Positions 13,256-25,674 of a DNA stretch of 64,000 nt are shown here, piece by piece (position 1 is the stretch's first letter; each line of letters opens with the position of its first letter). The notes beneath the pieces are model-generated. The model did no database searches, was not told the origin of the DNA, and saw nothing but the letters and a program-made list of their open reading frames with translations. Source of the DNA: Sesamum alatum (Eukaryota; Streptophyta; Magnoliopsida; Lamiales; Pedaliaceae); assembly GCA_034509735.1 (NCBI GenBank), contig JACGWO010000003.1, forward strand, positions 36,664,466 to 36,728,465, given 5' to 3'. The translations under genes and the position numbers were made by a program.

Positions 13256-13541
13256 TCTATACTATTATATAAAATAAACTCATTTTTTACTCACAAATGG
13301 CGGTTAATGACATCGCCGCACCATTTTTTTGTAATGCCAAGAATAACTCTCATTGATATAATAATTACTTTATTCAACTTTTCAAATTTTGTATTAATTG
13401 ATAAATTAGTTTTTTCTTTCTTTTTTTTTTTTTTAAATGTGATGTGTTAGTTTATATATTTTACTCTTATTTATAATATATTCTAAAGCGTAAAAAAATA
13501 TTTATTATTTGCACGCAGGAACAACGTGCCACGACGGCTAG
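13256..13541 (+). mobile_element. Small non-autonomous Helitron, complete (286 bp)
   Basis: It begins TCTATACTATTATATAAAA after an A and ends CTAG before a T. A perfect 3' hairpin, GCACG (13511-13515) / CGTGC (13525-13529), lies 12 bases before the terminus. It carries the family block ctcacaaatggcggttaatgac. It is non-coding and has no target-site duplication, as expected for Helitrons. Confidence 0.9.
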
Positions 13542-14079
13542 TATATATATATCAAGCGATATCATCAAAGATACACTTGAACCATATGTTTATGTATATA
13601 TATATATATATTATCCTTTGTATCTCTATTTGTATGTATATAATTCTTGAATCAAGCATGATCAGCTTTAGAATGAACTAGAATATGCTTGTTAATTAAG
13701 GGAGTAAGTATGATTATAGCATGTGATTAAGGAAATTGCGGCTGAGGTGGATCTTATTGTTAAGTGGAACACATGTAGTAATTATTACATTTTGACTGCT
13801 GTAGTTAGGTAAAAAGGCATTCTGGTCTGGGCTATAGCCTATATGATCAACTTAGGAATGAAATGGTCACATTTTTATATGTAATGACCCATAATAAAGA
13901 GGCTGTAATGACATCATAATTAGATCAGTGGTTATGATCCCACAGCACTACAGATAAAAGCCCCAACATAAATAAAACAATCCATCTCTGCACCTCATCA
14001 GATCCCACGAACCCACAGATACATGTATATGCAAATCAATTTTGATCTTATGAGATAATCTCAAATATAAATTAATAAT

Positions 14080-14348
14080 GGGTTTAATGCAATTTATCTC
14101 CTCGTGATATTAAGAATAACAAATTATATTCTTATGAAAAAATACTAATTTATCCCCTATATTTTTAAAAATAAAGTAATAACAAATTACATTCTTATGA
14201 CATGGAGGTAAATTGCTTCATTTTAAAAAATACAGGGGGGTAAATTACTTCATTTTAAAAAATACAGGAGAGTAAATTGCTATTTATTTTTTTATAGGGG
14301 GTAATTTGCTTATTTGCGATATCACGGGAGGTTGCTTGCATTTTTCCC
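14080..14348. mobile_element. MULE-like MITE with 10-bp TSD
   Basis: Ends gggtttaatgcaatttatct and, inverted, ...gcttgcatttttccc. The element is flanked on both sides by aattaataat (14070-14079 and 14349-14358). A 9-10-bp duplication with these ends fits Mutator-like elements. It is non-coding, 269 bp. Confidence 0.8.
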
Positions 14349-15093
14349 AATTAATAATTGTTTTAATTCTTAATTTGTATTAGATTTTTGTGCGAAAATG
14401 AGAATATATTTGGATTAGTTGATAATATTGTGTTTTATGTTTGAATTAAAAGTAAGCACAATTATAATGATGGAGACTAATGGATTGAGGTAATTGTTAG
14501 ACGACTGTTAAAATTAAAAGATATTGATAAATTTCTTAACAGCAGTATGTTGTAATTTATCCTTAATTTTAGATGATAAAAATGGGGCACACGTGCTGAA
14601 AATTACATTCAGAATTGTTTTGGTTTTTTGTAGGACAGTGGTGGAAACCTTGTAAGTACGAACAAGTGTGTTGGGTCACATATGAAGTGCGAGTGCAGTC
14701 TCCGGCCTCGGCAGACAGCTCTGTTTGAGTGCGATTCATCGGCATCAGCATCAGCATTAGCTTGTCTTAATTTGCTCTTTCCGCCTCCATATGTCCTTGT
14801 CTTTGCGTTTTTCTTTGTTTCCTCTTCCTTTTTACTAAGATAAATTTTAATATTCATGAACCCATTTAAATATTTTTAATCCAAATATACTGTCTTGTCG
14901 ACTTTTAATCAATTATAAATATTTAACGTTGATGATTGATATATTACTTGTTTATAATTATTAACGATTGACAAATTATTACTAAAAAAAAAAAAAGAAA
15001 GAAAGAAAAGAGTGACGAGAGGCCCTACAAAACAGAGATTAGATCCTAGGGACACGATGAATTCGTTGTTTTCAACTTTTCTATAAGATTGTA

Positions 15094-15275
15094 GGGTAAA
15101 TTACAACGGGCTTTGTTGACATTTTGCTATAATTATCAATGCCTCATTGTTATTTGAAAAATTATAAATACTCTCGTGACAGTCTATTGTAGAAGGATAT
15201 TTATTTAGATGATCGATAGTTTCAAAAGTATTTATAATTATGATAAATTTTAGGAGAGCCCATCATAATATATCA
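15094..15275. mobile_element. MULE-like MITE with 9-bp TSD
   Basis: Left end gggtaaattacaacgggct and a decayed right end pair imperfectly. The flanks are aagattgta (15085-15093) and aagattgtg (15276-15284), 8 of 9 identical. The left end is shared with the MITEs at 19618 and 32421. Confidence 0.65.
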
Positions 15276-15624
15276 AAGATTGTGTGTGAAAACAAAATGG
15301 GCCTAGAAAGTCTATCAAAGAGTAGTACTACTTATGTTAAACGGGCCAGCCCCAAATCCGTGTCAGCTTAATTAAACCCCATCTCCCTTTGTAGTTTAAT
15401 TGACCTAATTTTGTGGCCCAAAACTAAAAATGCATTCCCAAAAGAAAGATGTGAAAGAAAAGCAATTTTTCTTTAAATGTTTTGAAAATATTTTAAATGT
15501 GTAGTGAGAAATGTGATGAGAGTTTAGTATTCATTTGTGAGAGATTTTGAAAGAAACATATATATTTGTTTTTAGAGGGGAAAAAAATCAGTCTAAATTT
15601 TGTCTTCCAAACACTTCAAATTTT

Positions 15625-16073
15625 GGGCTTAAATGCAATTTTTGTTCTATAATATAGATTATTTGGGGTTTTCGTATTTTAATTTTTTAAAATAACATTT
15701 TGATTCTACATCTTTTTAATTTTTATAATTTCAGTCTTATTTATAGCTAGAGTTCACCCTTGTCATAACAATGCATACGCATCTTATTGATCGTTTTAAG
15801 TTTGGGACTATTGTTCCTATTAGCTAATTTTTTCAGTATTTTTGTTCTTTAATTTTCTAGGGTAGAATTTTAGTCTCGCATCTTTATAATTTTCACAATT
15901 TTCTTCATTTTTCATCGGAGTTTACCCCTCTCGCCAGTAGAGGTTTACTCATGTGGAAAAAGGACTGAAATTGTAAGATTTAAAAAGATACATGACCAAA
16001 ATACTATAATAAAAAATTAAAAGACGAAGACGTCAAACAACTATATTACGGAATCAAAAATACATTTAAACTT
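15625..16073. mobile_element. MITE with long inverted ends
   Basis: The left end (ggcttaaatgcaatttttgt, then ctataatatagattatttgg) is imperfectly complementary to the right end near 16030-16073 (caactatattacggaatcaa, atacatttaaactt). The borders and duplication are degraded, so coordinates are approximate. Confidence 0.55.
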
Positions 16074-17005
16074 AAATTTGAATTTCATACTGATGCTTCT
16101 TTCCTTATTTATCAAAACCAAAACAAAAAGAAACAAGTATTTTTTTTCCCAGATGGAGGCATATCTAGTTCTAGGTGCATGTTCTATTTTTGTTAATAAC
16201 TTAATGATTTAAATTTCATCATTAATTTGGCACAAAAAACCAGACGTATAATAAATATGAGATTCCGTGTTAGAGAATTATTAATTTAAAAAGAGAGAGA
16301 AGAATGACGAAAAAGTTAAACAGGGGTTTAATACAATTTACCTCTCAATGCGATAATAAATAATCATTAAGATTAAGTATGATGAGATTGGGTGAGACAA
16401 AAAATATAACGATAATTAATCGTAACATCCATTATAAATTGTTTGATCTGACATATTGTGATGTGTGATATCTCATATCATAATATTATTTGGTGTTTAG
16501 TTGAAAAGATTATAATGTATGATTAAATGTAAAATTACCATTAAAGGTATCCTTTTAAAATTATTTTTAGGGATAAGTGTGATTTTAGTCCCTACACGTA
16601 GCCACTTCAGCAGTTTTGATCCTCAAATATTTTTAGGTTGCAATATTAGTCCTCAAACTATTATATTTTTGGCGTTTTTGGTCCTTCCGTTAACTTTACC
16701 GTTACAGTTAATGGAAAATTCAATTTTAGTGTAAAAAATTATCATTTTACTTTCATTTTGTGCAATTTTTAAACTTTTAGTCCAATACACTTATTTTTTC
16801 CAATTTTTTTCAAACTTCAAGAGAGAAAAAACCAAAAAGATTGAATTTAAGCAGTAAATTTGTTTATAATCTTAACAAAATATTATCAATAATCTATTTT
16901 GTGTATAATGCAATACCTAAAATATGTGCAACGCTAAAAACAAAATAAATACTGAAAAATAAACATCCTTCCATTAGTTAAACATCAAAACAATAGTTTA
17001 ATATA

Positions 17006-17263
17006 GGACAAATTACACTGACACCCCTTGAGATTAGACCAAAATACACAAACACCTCCTGTTTTTTACAAAATTACAGCTACACCCCCTGGATTAAAAT
17101 TGTATTACAACTACACCCCCTATTTAAAGTCAACGCTTACACTAATACCCCCTGAAAAATATTACACTAACACCCCTCAGGGGGTATCACTATAATTATA
17201 AAAAAGACATGGAGTATTTGTATAATTGGACATAACCTCAAAGGATTTCAATGTAATTTATCA
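17006..17263. mobile_element. MULE-like MITE (258 bp) nested in an older MITE
   Basis: Flanked by exact 9-bp copies of tttaatata (16997-17005 and 17264-17272). Ends are ggacaaattacactgacacc and, inverted, ...ttcaatgtaatttatca. The interior has several 'acaccccct' blocks. Confidence 0.8.
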
Positions 17264-17372
17264 TTTAATATAACGTTCCACAATCTCAAATTGAATAGTT
17301 CATAGTTTTAATTTGAGAGGGAAGAAGTGTGAATGCGTGAGTTTGAGCAGAGAGAAATGCCCTAATCTAATT

Positions 17373-17388
17373 CCCCCCCCCCCCCCCC
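17373..17388. repeat. Homopolymer run of 16 C
   Basis: A run of sixteen C within the right half of the 16570-17584 MITE. It is prone to slippage and to sequencing error. Confidence 0.9.
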
Positions 17389-17593
17389 AACCAAATTTTC
17401 TCTCTTCAAACGCTTGTGCGAATTGCACATGCAAAAATTCCATCAATTTTAACGATTAGATTAACGGAATGATGAAACTGCTAGAAAAATAAAAGTATAA
17501 GGATTAAAATTACATTTTAAAAATGTTTGAGGACCAACGTTGCTTTAATGGCAATATTTAGGGACCAAAAATTACATTTATCCCTTATTTTCA

Positions 17594-18118
17594 TGTTAAT
17601 GTTGCAGTTTGTGAATAATTACTAAACATAAAGATACTTCTCAATACTTATTGAAATACAATTTTTAAAATAAAAATTCTTGTAAAATATTTTCTCTTTT
17701 TTTCATATTTATATAAGACAAAAGTTCAACATAAATACTCAACAAAAGAAAAGTCAGCGAGTATTTAACATTTTTCAAAAACAATTATAAAAATATGGTG
17801 AAAATTCTACTTTTTAAAATATAATAACTAATCAAAACTCAAATATTTTTTAAAAATACCAAAAAAATGAAGTAATAATTTTTTATTATATTTTATTGTT
17901 AAATCATTACAAAAGGGAAGAGAAGCAGACTGTGGAGAAAGTAGCATGCATGGTATTCAGGTAACAAATCTTTTTAATCATACATTCAATTGGCATTAAT
18001 AAAATTGGACCCGATATTAATGATGGACTATATTATATTGAATCAAATGTGTATTTATAAATAATAAGCAATTCAATCATACATAATCACATAAAACAAA
18101 CGAGACATAAAACCACCA
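17594..18118. other. Gene-free AT-rich stretch
   Basis: Low-complexity AT-rich DNA between a MITE and a solo LTR. I see no gene or clear repeat. Confidence 0.5.
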
Positions 18119-18123
18119 TTTAT

Positions 18124-19460
18124 TGATAAGTATATAATCTGTTATGATTTAATGCCTGTAAATGCCTTATTGTAATGATTAATTACTCATAATCATGTGG
18201 ATTTTGTATATTTTCAGAAAATACAACTTATAAGGAGTAAAAGTTGATGAATTAAAGCCAAGAATGGCATTTGAAGGCATTCAAGGGAACAAGTAGAAAA
18301 GAGAGACAGATTCAAAGTTTCCACCAAGCGTGCCCACGCTTAACGCTGCAGTCAATTTAGGAGAAAAAGGAAAGTTGCGGATTTTGTTGAAGGAAGAAGG
18401 AATGAGTGCTAAACACACTCTTGAAGATCCGAAATTTATCCTTTAGATTGCTAGGAATTAGGTTGTTAACATGTTTATTAGCAATCATGTATCTATCCAT
18501 TTTCTTGTCTAGGTTCGTGAGGTGCTAATAGTATAAATAGGAGGCACCTCACAACTTAAAGACCATCTCTTGTTTTACGTTGAATCTTAAGTTTAATACA
18601 TTATTCTACTTCCTCTATCTTCTTCTATTTTTATTTACGTTGCCCAATTGCTAATGGAATTTCACTTTTTAGTGTGTTCTTCCATTAGCATGTTAGGCTA
18701 AGCTCTTAATTTTCCGGTTAAAGTACGGTAAATGCTTGATTCTTAAAATGTTGTGAGATCTAATAAGTGCCTAATTCTTTTATTAAAATCCGTATTCATG
18801 TTATTTTCTGCGCTCTTTCTACAAACTTCTGATGTTTGAATAATATGATCAGTTGTTCATTATCAAGATAGTTTGTTTAGCTATTTGAACTTGCAAATTC
18901 GTAATTGTTTGTTTAGTTCAATAACTAGTAGCAACATTTCATGATTAATCGTGTCAAAGTGGTTAATTATGTTTTGGTGAATGCATGATCTGATTTAAAT
19001 AAATCCTCGTAGGAATTTATTGGTTAGGATCAGACCCTTCTAATTCTCAAAGCTGTTAATAAATTAAATCTCGTGGACGTTCCCAGGGTTGTTTATTGAT
19101 GAGAGATCTAGCCAACGGACGTTCCTTGGCTAACGAAAAGGTAAGGAAGGGTGAGGTTGTTAGGTCGTACCAACAACCATAACTGATTTATGCATTTTAA
19201 TAATTGTTATTTGCATCAATGATCAACGGGAAGAATCAAGCATGAACCCACTTTAACCGGAAAACCTTCTCATCTATTACACTTCCCCTTTAATTTATAC
19301 CTGTTATTTTCTTTTAAAAGCTAAAAATCTGAATCCCCCTTTTTTTTTTGTTTCTTTTAAGAAATCAACTTATCGCCGATCCCTGCGGATTCGACCCTAC
19401 TTGCCGCTTTCGCAAGAAAGTAATTATAGAAATTATTTTTGGTGGTTTCGACACCCATCA
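18124..19460 (+). mobile_element. Solo LTR (1337 bp) with 5-bp TSD
   Basis: It begins TGATAAGTATATAATCTG and ends GACACCCATCA, so TGAT/ATCA termini are complementary. Exact flanks tttat stand at 18119-18123 and 19461-19465. A TATA box (18532-18538) in the middle and the 3' block ccctgcggattcgacc fit a plus-strand LTR. No gag/pol or second LTR is present, so it is the product of LTR-LTR recombination. It is probably Ty3/gypsy, but the lineage is not certain. Confidence 0.85.
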
Positions 19461-19465
19461 TTTAT

Positions 19466-21185
19466 TTTACTCGACCTACAACTTTAGTAGTTAATGTGTC
19501 TGGCCAATAAAAATAAAATAAAAAAAAAGGGAATGGACCATAATATTTTTCTTTTTTTAGTTTTTGGTCTTTATTTTTGGTGCATAGTCGAAACAAAAAG
19601 CATAAGGTAATAAATTTGGGTAAATTATATCTATCTCCCTAAAATTTGGCATAATTATAAATACTCCCTTATTGTTTGAAAAATTAAAAATACCCCCCTG
19701 AGGTTTGTAATTTTCAATCAAAGGTCCGAAATTGACCATTTTGCCCTTGATTTTTTTGTTAAATTATAGAAAAATCAGTCGAGGCAAATTACATTATTAA
19801 CTTCTTTGTGTAAAAAAACTTAAGAACATTTCCATCCGCATTATAGTCCGAAAAATTCAAAAAAAATTGAAAATTAAATAAAATATATAAGGGTATTTTG
19901 GTCCGTTCACTCATAAAAATTGATGAAAATAAATTATTTGTTAGACGATTACAAACCTTAGGGGGATATTTGTAATTTTGTCAAACTTTAAGAAAGGTAA
20001 TTACAATTTACCCAATAAATTTTTGGGAGTGGCCCAACCAAAAGCCACCTTTGCACCGCCGCACCACTCCAAAGCTAATTAAGCCTTGCTTTTATCCACT
20101 CCCAAAATGCTTTAATCGGCACATTTCTTTGCGAATTAAGAAATAAATAAGAGTGCGTAGATTAGATTTTGAAGATCTTAAATTGGCCCCTCTAAATACT
20201 TAATTTTTTAAGTTAAAAGGTGAATTATTGATCACATCTCTTTCACACACACACACACACAAATTTATATGTTTATTATTTGTTTTCATGGAGGGTAGCG
20301 CTATAAAAAGTTGTTTATATTATAAGGTGGGAAAATTGCATTTGTCCATTTTAATTTTTGGGATCAATACATTTTTCGTTTAGTTGGTTAAGAATTTCAT
20401 GAATAATCTCATTACTTATAAAATTATCAATTTTAGTCATTTCATAAGATTTTTTTAATATTTTTGACAAAAAAGATATATTCTAAATACGTTATCGTTA
20501 TTATCCAAAATATTAAAAGAATCTGATAAAAGAATCTTTTATTATAGTTTATAAGATCATTAATAAGAACCTCGTAATCAATACTACGAAAAGTATATTA
20601 TCCTAAAGTACGGGCCGAAAAATACTATTTGCTCTTGCAAGGATGTTTAGTGATAAGAATGCTAGATGTTCATGGGGAAAAAATATTTGATTGAATTTGC
20701 ATAAGTTCTTCCTATTAAACAAGAGATCTTGGATTCTTTGGACTCGAATTTAATTCTTCTTAAAAAAACAACTAAATAATTATTCATAAGTATTAAGGGT
20801 AAGATTAGTTGAGCAAGCACTCAAATCAGCAGAATAGTAAACTAGTTGTTATGTAAATTCAAATATTCAAGATTCCATCCAGTTTTCATGGATTTTTCAG
20901 AAGAAACCAAGAACTGCCCACATCACCTTCAATGAAGGGATTAACAAATGTTTAATTCAAAAGCAACTTTTAATTATTTTATGAGCCAAAATATAACACT
21001 ATCCCACTTTTCCCACCATAATAAGCAGCCACCAGATTAACATTTTGTCTGTATTTTTCATGCTTAGGCCACAATCATCACTGCCTCTTTCTCTTGGTTT
21101 CTTCTGATCCTAAAAAACAGACAGCCCATCAGCCATATTTCTCAATTCTTGCAAGATTTCTGGTTAAACCTTTGTTGAACTCTCA
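19466..21185. other. Intergenic region upstream of the TMK gene
   Basis: It contains the MITE at 19618-20013, a CA repeat near 20246-20262 and AT-rich relics. The last 200 bases hold the CT-rich TMK leader. I see no sharp TATA box. Confidence 0.45.
19618..20013. mobile_element. MULE-like MITE (396 bp) with 9-bp TSD
   Basis: Ends gggtaaattatatctatctc and ...ggtaattacaatttaccc are inverted repeats. Exact flanks aataaattt stand at 19609-19617 and 20014-20022. It is the same family as 32421-32847. Confidence 0.85.
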
Positions 21186-21224
21186 ATGCTTGTAAAAACT
21201 GCTTCTTGGCTTCAAAAATTTTGA
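21186..21224 (+). promoter_or_regulatory. Upstream ORF (12 codons) abutting the TMK start
   Basis: ATG at 21186 opens a 12-codon frame (MLVKTASWLQKF) that ends with TGA at 21222-21224. A single base separates it from the main ATG at 21226. If transcribed in the leader it would force reinitiation or leaky scanning. A second small upstream frame may start at 21060. Confidence 0.6.
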
Positions 21225-21225
21225 T

Positions 21226-24164
21226 ATGGAGGTTTATGCCCAGATAACAATTCTTGTCACACTTTTCCTGTTGTGTGTTTCATCTGTTCATAGTGTTACA
21301 GACCCCAATGATTTAGCTGTACTCAAAGAGTTCAAAGAAGGTCTGGAAAATGGTGAGCTCTTGAACTGGCCTGACGATGGAGATGACCCCTGCGGTCCGC
21401 CGAGTTGGCCGCACATCTTCTGTTCTGGAAACAGAGTTTCACAGATTCAGGTCAGTGGGCTGGGCTTGAAGGGCCCTTTGCCTCAGAATTTCAACCAGTT
21501 GTCTATGTTGCAGAATCTTGGCCTTCAGCATAACCAGTTTAGTGGGAAGTTGCCATCTTTTAGTGGGTTGTCTGATTTGAGGTATGCTTTCTTGGATTAC
21601 AACAATTTTCAGACAATCCCGTCAGATTTCTTTAAGGGGCTTTGGAATTTGGAGGTGTTGGCATTAGATGATAACCCTTTGAACTCCACAACTGGCTGGT
21701 CATTGCCTTCTGACTTGCAGGGCTCAGCCCATTTGAAAAATCTTAGTCTTGTGAGGTCTAATTTGGCTGGTCCTCTGCCTGAGTTCTTGGGGTTTATGTC
21801 ATCTTTGGAGGTTTTGAAGTTGTCGATGAACCGGCTGACAGGGGGCATTCCTGAGAGCTTTAAGGGCTCCTTGCTGAGGATACTTTGGTTGAATGGACAA
21901 TCTGGTGGTATGACTGGTCCTATTGACATAGTTGCAAGAATGGAGTCACTCACTAGTCTTTGGCTACAAAGGAACCGATTTTCGGGTAAAATCCCTGATG
22001 ACATAAGTCATTTAGTTTCTTTGCAGGATCTCAATCTCAATGACAATGATCTTGTTGGTTTAATTCCTGCTAGTATGGCAAATATGGCGTTAGCCCGTTT
22101 GAATTTGAATAACAATCATTTCATGGGTGCTATACCAAGATTCAAGGCTATTAGTGCTACTTATGGATCAAATGCGTTCTGTCTTCCCAATCCAGGAGCT
22201 GTGTGTGCTCCGGATGTTATGGCCCTGTTAGAGTTTCTTGATGGGGTGAATTATCCGTCTAGGGTAGTTGGATCATGGTCCGGTAATAACCCGTGTAAAG
22301 AATCTTGGCTTGGACTCGGGTGTGATCACAATGGAAAAGTGATCATCATAAACTTGCCCAACTCTAAGCTTTCTGGTACATTAAGCCCTTCAGTTGCAGC
22401 CCTCGATTCCCTTACTCGTATATATCTGCAGTCTAACAATCTATCCGGTCCAATTCCGACAAGTTGGTCCAGTTTGAAATCTTTGGTCCTGTTGAATTTG
22501 AGCCAAAACAACATTTCTCCTCCTATTCCAAGATTTGGTAGCAATGTAAAACTTATCCTAGATGAAAACCCTCTATTGCATTCCAATTCCTCCAAAGAAT
22601 TTGCTTCTCCAAGTAATAACACATCATCTCCTGTCCCATCTTCATCAAGCACCGGTCTGAATCCCGACTCTACCAGTCCCACATATGAAACCATTGAACG
22701 GAAACATTCCAACAGTTTTAAGTTGCTTGTAGTTGTGGCTCCTGTTGCCATCTTTGCTGTTCTGGTTTGTTTGGTAGTGCCACTTTCGGTTTATTTCTGT
22801 AAGAATAGGAAGCACAGACCCCCTGCTCCAAGCTCCCTCGTGATTCATCCACGAGACTTATTAGATTCAGATAACACGGTCAAGATTGTGGTTGCGAATA
22901 ATACAAACAGTAGCACTTCTTCCTTGACAACTCGGGGTTCTGCAAGCGTAAACAGCACTGATTCTCACGTGATCGAGGCTGGAAACCTGGTCATATCGAT
23001 TCAAGTTCTCCGAAACGTGACCAAGAATTTTGCTGCTGAGAATGAACTTGGCCGTGGTGGTTTTGGCGTAGTTTACAGGGGGGAATTGGATGATGGAACC
23101 AAAATAGCAGTGAAAAGAATGGAAGCTGGAGTTATCAGCAACAAGGCTTTGGATGAATTCCGATCAGAAATCGCTGTACTTTCTAAAGTTCGTCACAGGC
23201 ATTTAGTTTCTCTTCTGGGATACTCGATTGCAGGTAACGAAAGAATCCTGGCTTACGAGTATATGCCTCAGGGGCCGCTGAGCAACCATCTTTTCCACTG
23301 GAAGAAACTGCAGCTAGAGCCTCTCTCTTGGAAGAGACGGCTAAATATCGCCCTCGATGTTGCTAGAGGAATGGAGTACCTTCACACTCTAGCTCATCAG
23401 AGTTTCATTCACAGAGACCTCAAACCTTCAAACATCTTACTTGGTGATGATTTTCGTGCAAAAGTATCAGATTTTGGCCTAGTTAAGCTTGCTCCTGATG
23501 GATCACAGAAATCTGTGGCAACCCGACTGGCTGGAACTTTCGGATATCTAGCACCCGAATATGCTGGTAAACAATTCTGCGTATTTGTTTCACATGATTC
23601 ATTTCTCTGTGACATAATCAAAACTTGCATTTCACATGGCTGCATGATCATCCAGTTACAGGCAAAATCACAACGAAAGCAGATGTATTCAGTTTCGGAG
23701 TGGTGCTGATGGAGCTTCTAACCGGAATGATGGCACTAGACGAGGGCAGACCAGAGGAGAGCCGGTACCTAGTTGCATGGTTCTGGCAGATCAAATCAAG
23801 AAAAGAGACACTAACGGCTGCAATAGACTCAGCTCTCGACATGAAAGACGAAACATTTGAGAGCGTTTCAGTTATCTCTGAACTTGCTGGCCACTGCACA
23901 GCAAGGGAGCCCGGGCAACGACCGGACATGGGCCATGCCGTGAGCGTGCTGGCCTCTCTCGTTGAGAAGTGGAAGCCGCTCCGTGACGATACAGAGGAGT
24001 ATTGTCGGATTGATTATAGCCTTCCACTCAACCAAATGGTGAAGGATTGGAAAGAAGCTGAAGGGAAAGAAGTGAGCTATGTGGAGCTTGAGGATAGTAA
24101 GGGCAGCATCCCTGCTAGGCCTGCTGGATTTGCGGAGTCCTTTAGTTCAACTGATGGCCGTTAG
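21226..24164 (+). CDS. TMK: TMK-type LRR receptor-like protein kinase
   Basis: TMK kinases are plasma-membrane proteins of auxin signalling and growth; Arabidopsis TMK1 works with ABP1-type proteins and activates the proton pump. Two exons, 21226-23566 and 23656-24164, give 2850 nt and 949 aa, the usual family size. A signal peptide (about 1-23) is followed by two LRR blocks with a cysteine-bearing non-LRR island between them (near residues 325-365). A Ser/Thr/Asn-rich linker and one transmembrane segment (about 500-522) come next. The kinase has GRGGFGVVY (609-617), the ATP lysine K630 in IAVKR, HRDLKPSN with catalytic D731, SDFG with D749, and YLAPEYA. The single intron falls just after APEYA and rejoins to VTGKITTKADVFSFGVV. 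The tail ends SIPARPAGF...DGR. All catalytic residues are present, so it should be an active kinase. Which TMK paralogue it is was not resolved. Confidence 0.95.
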
Positions 24165-24171
24165 GTGGAAA

Positions 24172-24322
24172 ATTCTTGTTCGGATCAGGTTTGACCAAAT
24201 CAAACTAATCATAGATTAACTGTAATACACTTGTTATGTGATTGATCACTTTTTTTTAAACTGTACACCAATCACAGTGGTTTAGGTTTGGTCGAGTTGG
24301 GTCTAAACTAGAATTTCCCTTG
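24172..24322. repeat. MITE-like repeat in the TMK 3' region
   Basis: It starts a few bases after the TMK stop (aaaattcttgttcggatcag) and ends near ctaaactagaatttccc; the ends are imperfect inverted repeats. A second, longer copy is at 58829-59169 with the same ends and the shared inner segment acacttgttatgtgat. The duplication is unclear. The TMK 3' UTR is therefore largely repeat-derived. Confidence 0.6.
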
Positions 24323-25674
24323 TTAGATTTGGCGTTTTGCTGTCTCATAAGTTATTGCACTTGCCATTTTGCGCATGCTATTAAGTTTGTGTAAGAAAAG
24401 TCTTGATCGAGTTTAGTCTGGTCATGCCCAATTAATTACATAATAAGTATTGTTGTACTTGTCATATGACCAGTTAATCTAACGTGATCGACTACTCTCA
24501 CTATAAGTTTATTGGGTAAGAGTACTGATCCCGTTTCGGGTTAAAATTCTGTGTGTTATTACAGTAAATTGTATTTAGGGGTAACCCTATTGATGACCAA
24601 TCCTTGGTTACTACTGGTTTTGAAATTTGAATTCAACAGTCTTCTACACTTTCAAATGGTCGGAAACGTTAGTCCGAAAAGTCTATGTTTGACTGTTTGG
24701 AAAGTACCTAAAAAATATACATATGGAAATTGTGGCAAATTTTTATGTATAGGAAAAAGATAGAGAATTGAACATGCCAAAATAAGATAACTCATTTTTG
24801 TGGAATCCACGTTGATGATATCCTTAATCTGAATGCAATCTCCCTGTGATTCTTGAGGAATGCACATGATATGTCCAGTTTGCATAAAATAGGGTTGTAA
24901 AGAAGAAACATTTCATTAAAACATCATTGTACAAGCTGCTCTCCTTGACAACTTTTGACATCATTGTTGGAGTAGCTCTTTCTGTTTTGGTAGAATGATA
25001 AGGTTTTATACCAATTCATAGCCTAATGCTCTCTTCTAAATTTCAAACTAGACCCTCCAACCCCCCACAATCAAAACACAACATATATTATATAGAAGAG
25101 AATGGAATAATTGTGTTTACGCCTTATATAAATTTGCATTCCATGATCTATGCTTTGTTTATATAAGCTATCACTGTTTTTTTTGCATAATTACATAAAA
25201 TCACTCCCGACAAACAAAAAATAAGGTGGTTTTGTGGAATGATGTCGATATTTTTTAGGAGTGTATACGTAATTTTTCAAAAAGTAAAAGTGGTTTGTGT
25301 CAATTACATTGATGTTTTTGGCGATGTATGTATAATTATCTAAAAAGCAGGAAAGGTAAACAGACCATAGGTCAGAAGGTGTAAATGTAATCATCCTTAA
25401 ATATTTCTATTAAGGGTCTTTGACTTGTCGCTAAGTTTTGAGACAACATATATATATATATATATCACATTTTGATATTACATATCGATTTTACGCCAAC
25501 TTTGATTTTATCAATATGTGATTGGCATATGTTTTTTTCTTCTTTTAATTTAAAAATATAATTAAATTTTAAAATTGAGATCCATATCAATTATATGTTC
25601 TTGTGCAGTCAAAATGTGAGATCAAAGTGTAATAGAAAATCTTTGTCATTTTGAACCCATTGTATATTATATTT
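24323..25674. other. Gene-free region after TMK
   Basis: No gene is supported. About 25186-25400 is a partial copy of the MITE at 51162-51407 (shared right end 'agaccataggtcagaaggtg' / 'agactataggttacgggatg'). A TA repeat is at 25448-25464. Confidence 0.45.

Larger units (their letters stand above)
13542..16569. other. Gene-free region with MITEs
   Basis: No gene is supported. MITEs are listed at 14080-14348, 15094-15275 and about 15625-16073. The slightly GC-richer part at 14580-14830 gives short overlapping minus-strand frames of 62 and 82 codons. I recognise no domain there. Confidence 0.5.
16570..17584. mobile_element. MULE-like MITE (1015 bp) that carries a nested MITE
   Basis: The ends gggataagtgtgattttagt and ...aaaaattacatttatccc are inverted repeats. 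The flanks ttattttta (16561-16569) and ttattttca (17585-17593) match at 8 of 9 bases. The element at 17006-17263 lies inside it with its own exact duplication, so it arrived later. Confidence 0.75.

Noticed and set aside
14569..14857. Small minus-strand frames of 62 and 82 codons
   Set aside because: No domain, no partner exon and no promoter; the GC-richer composition alone is not enough.
22326..22751. Antisense frame of 141 codons within TMK
   Set aside because: It is a shadow of the LRR coding exon.
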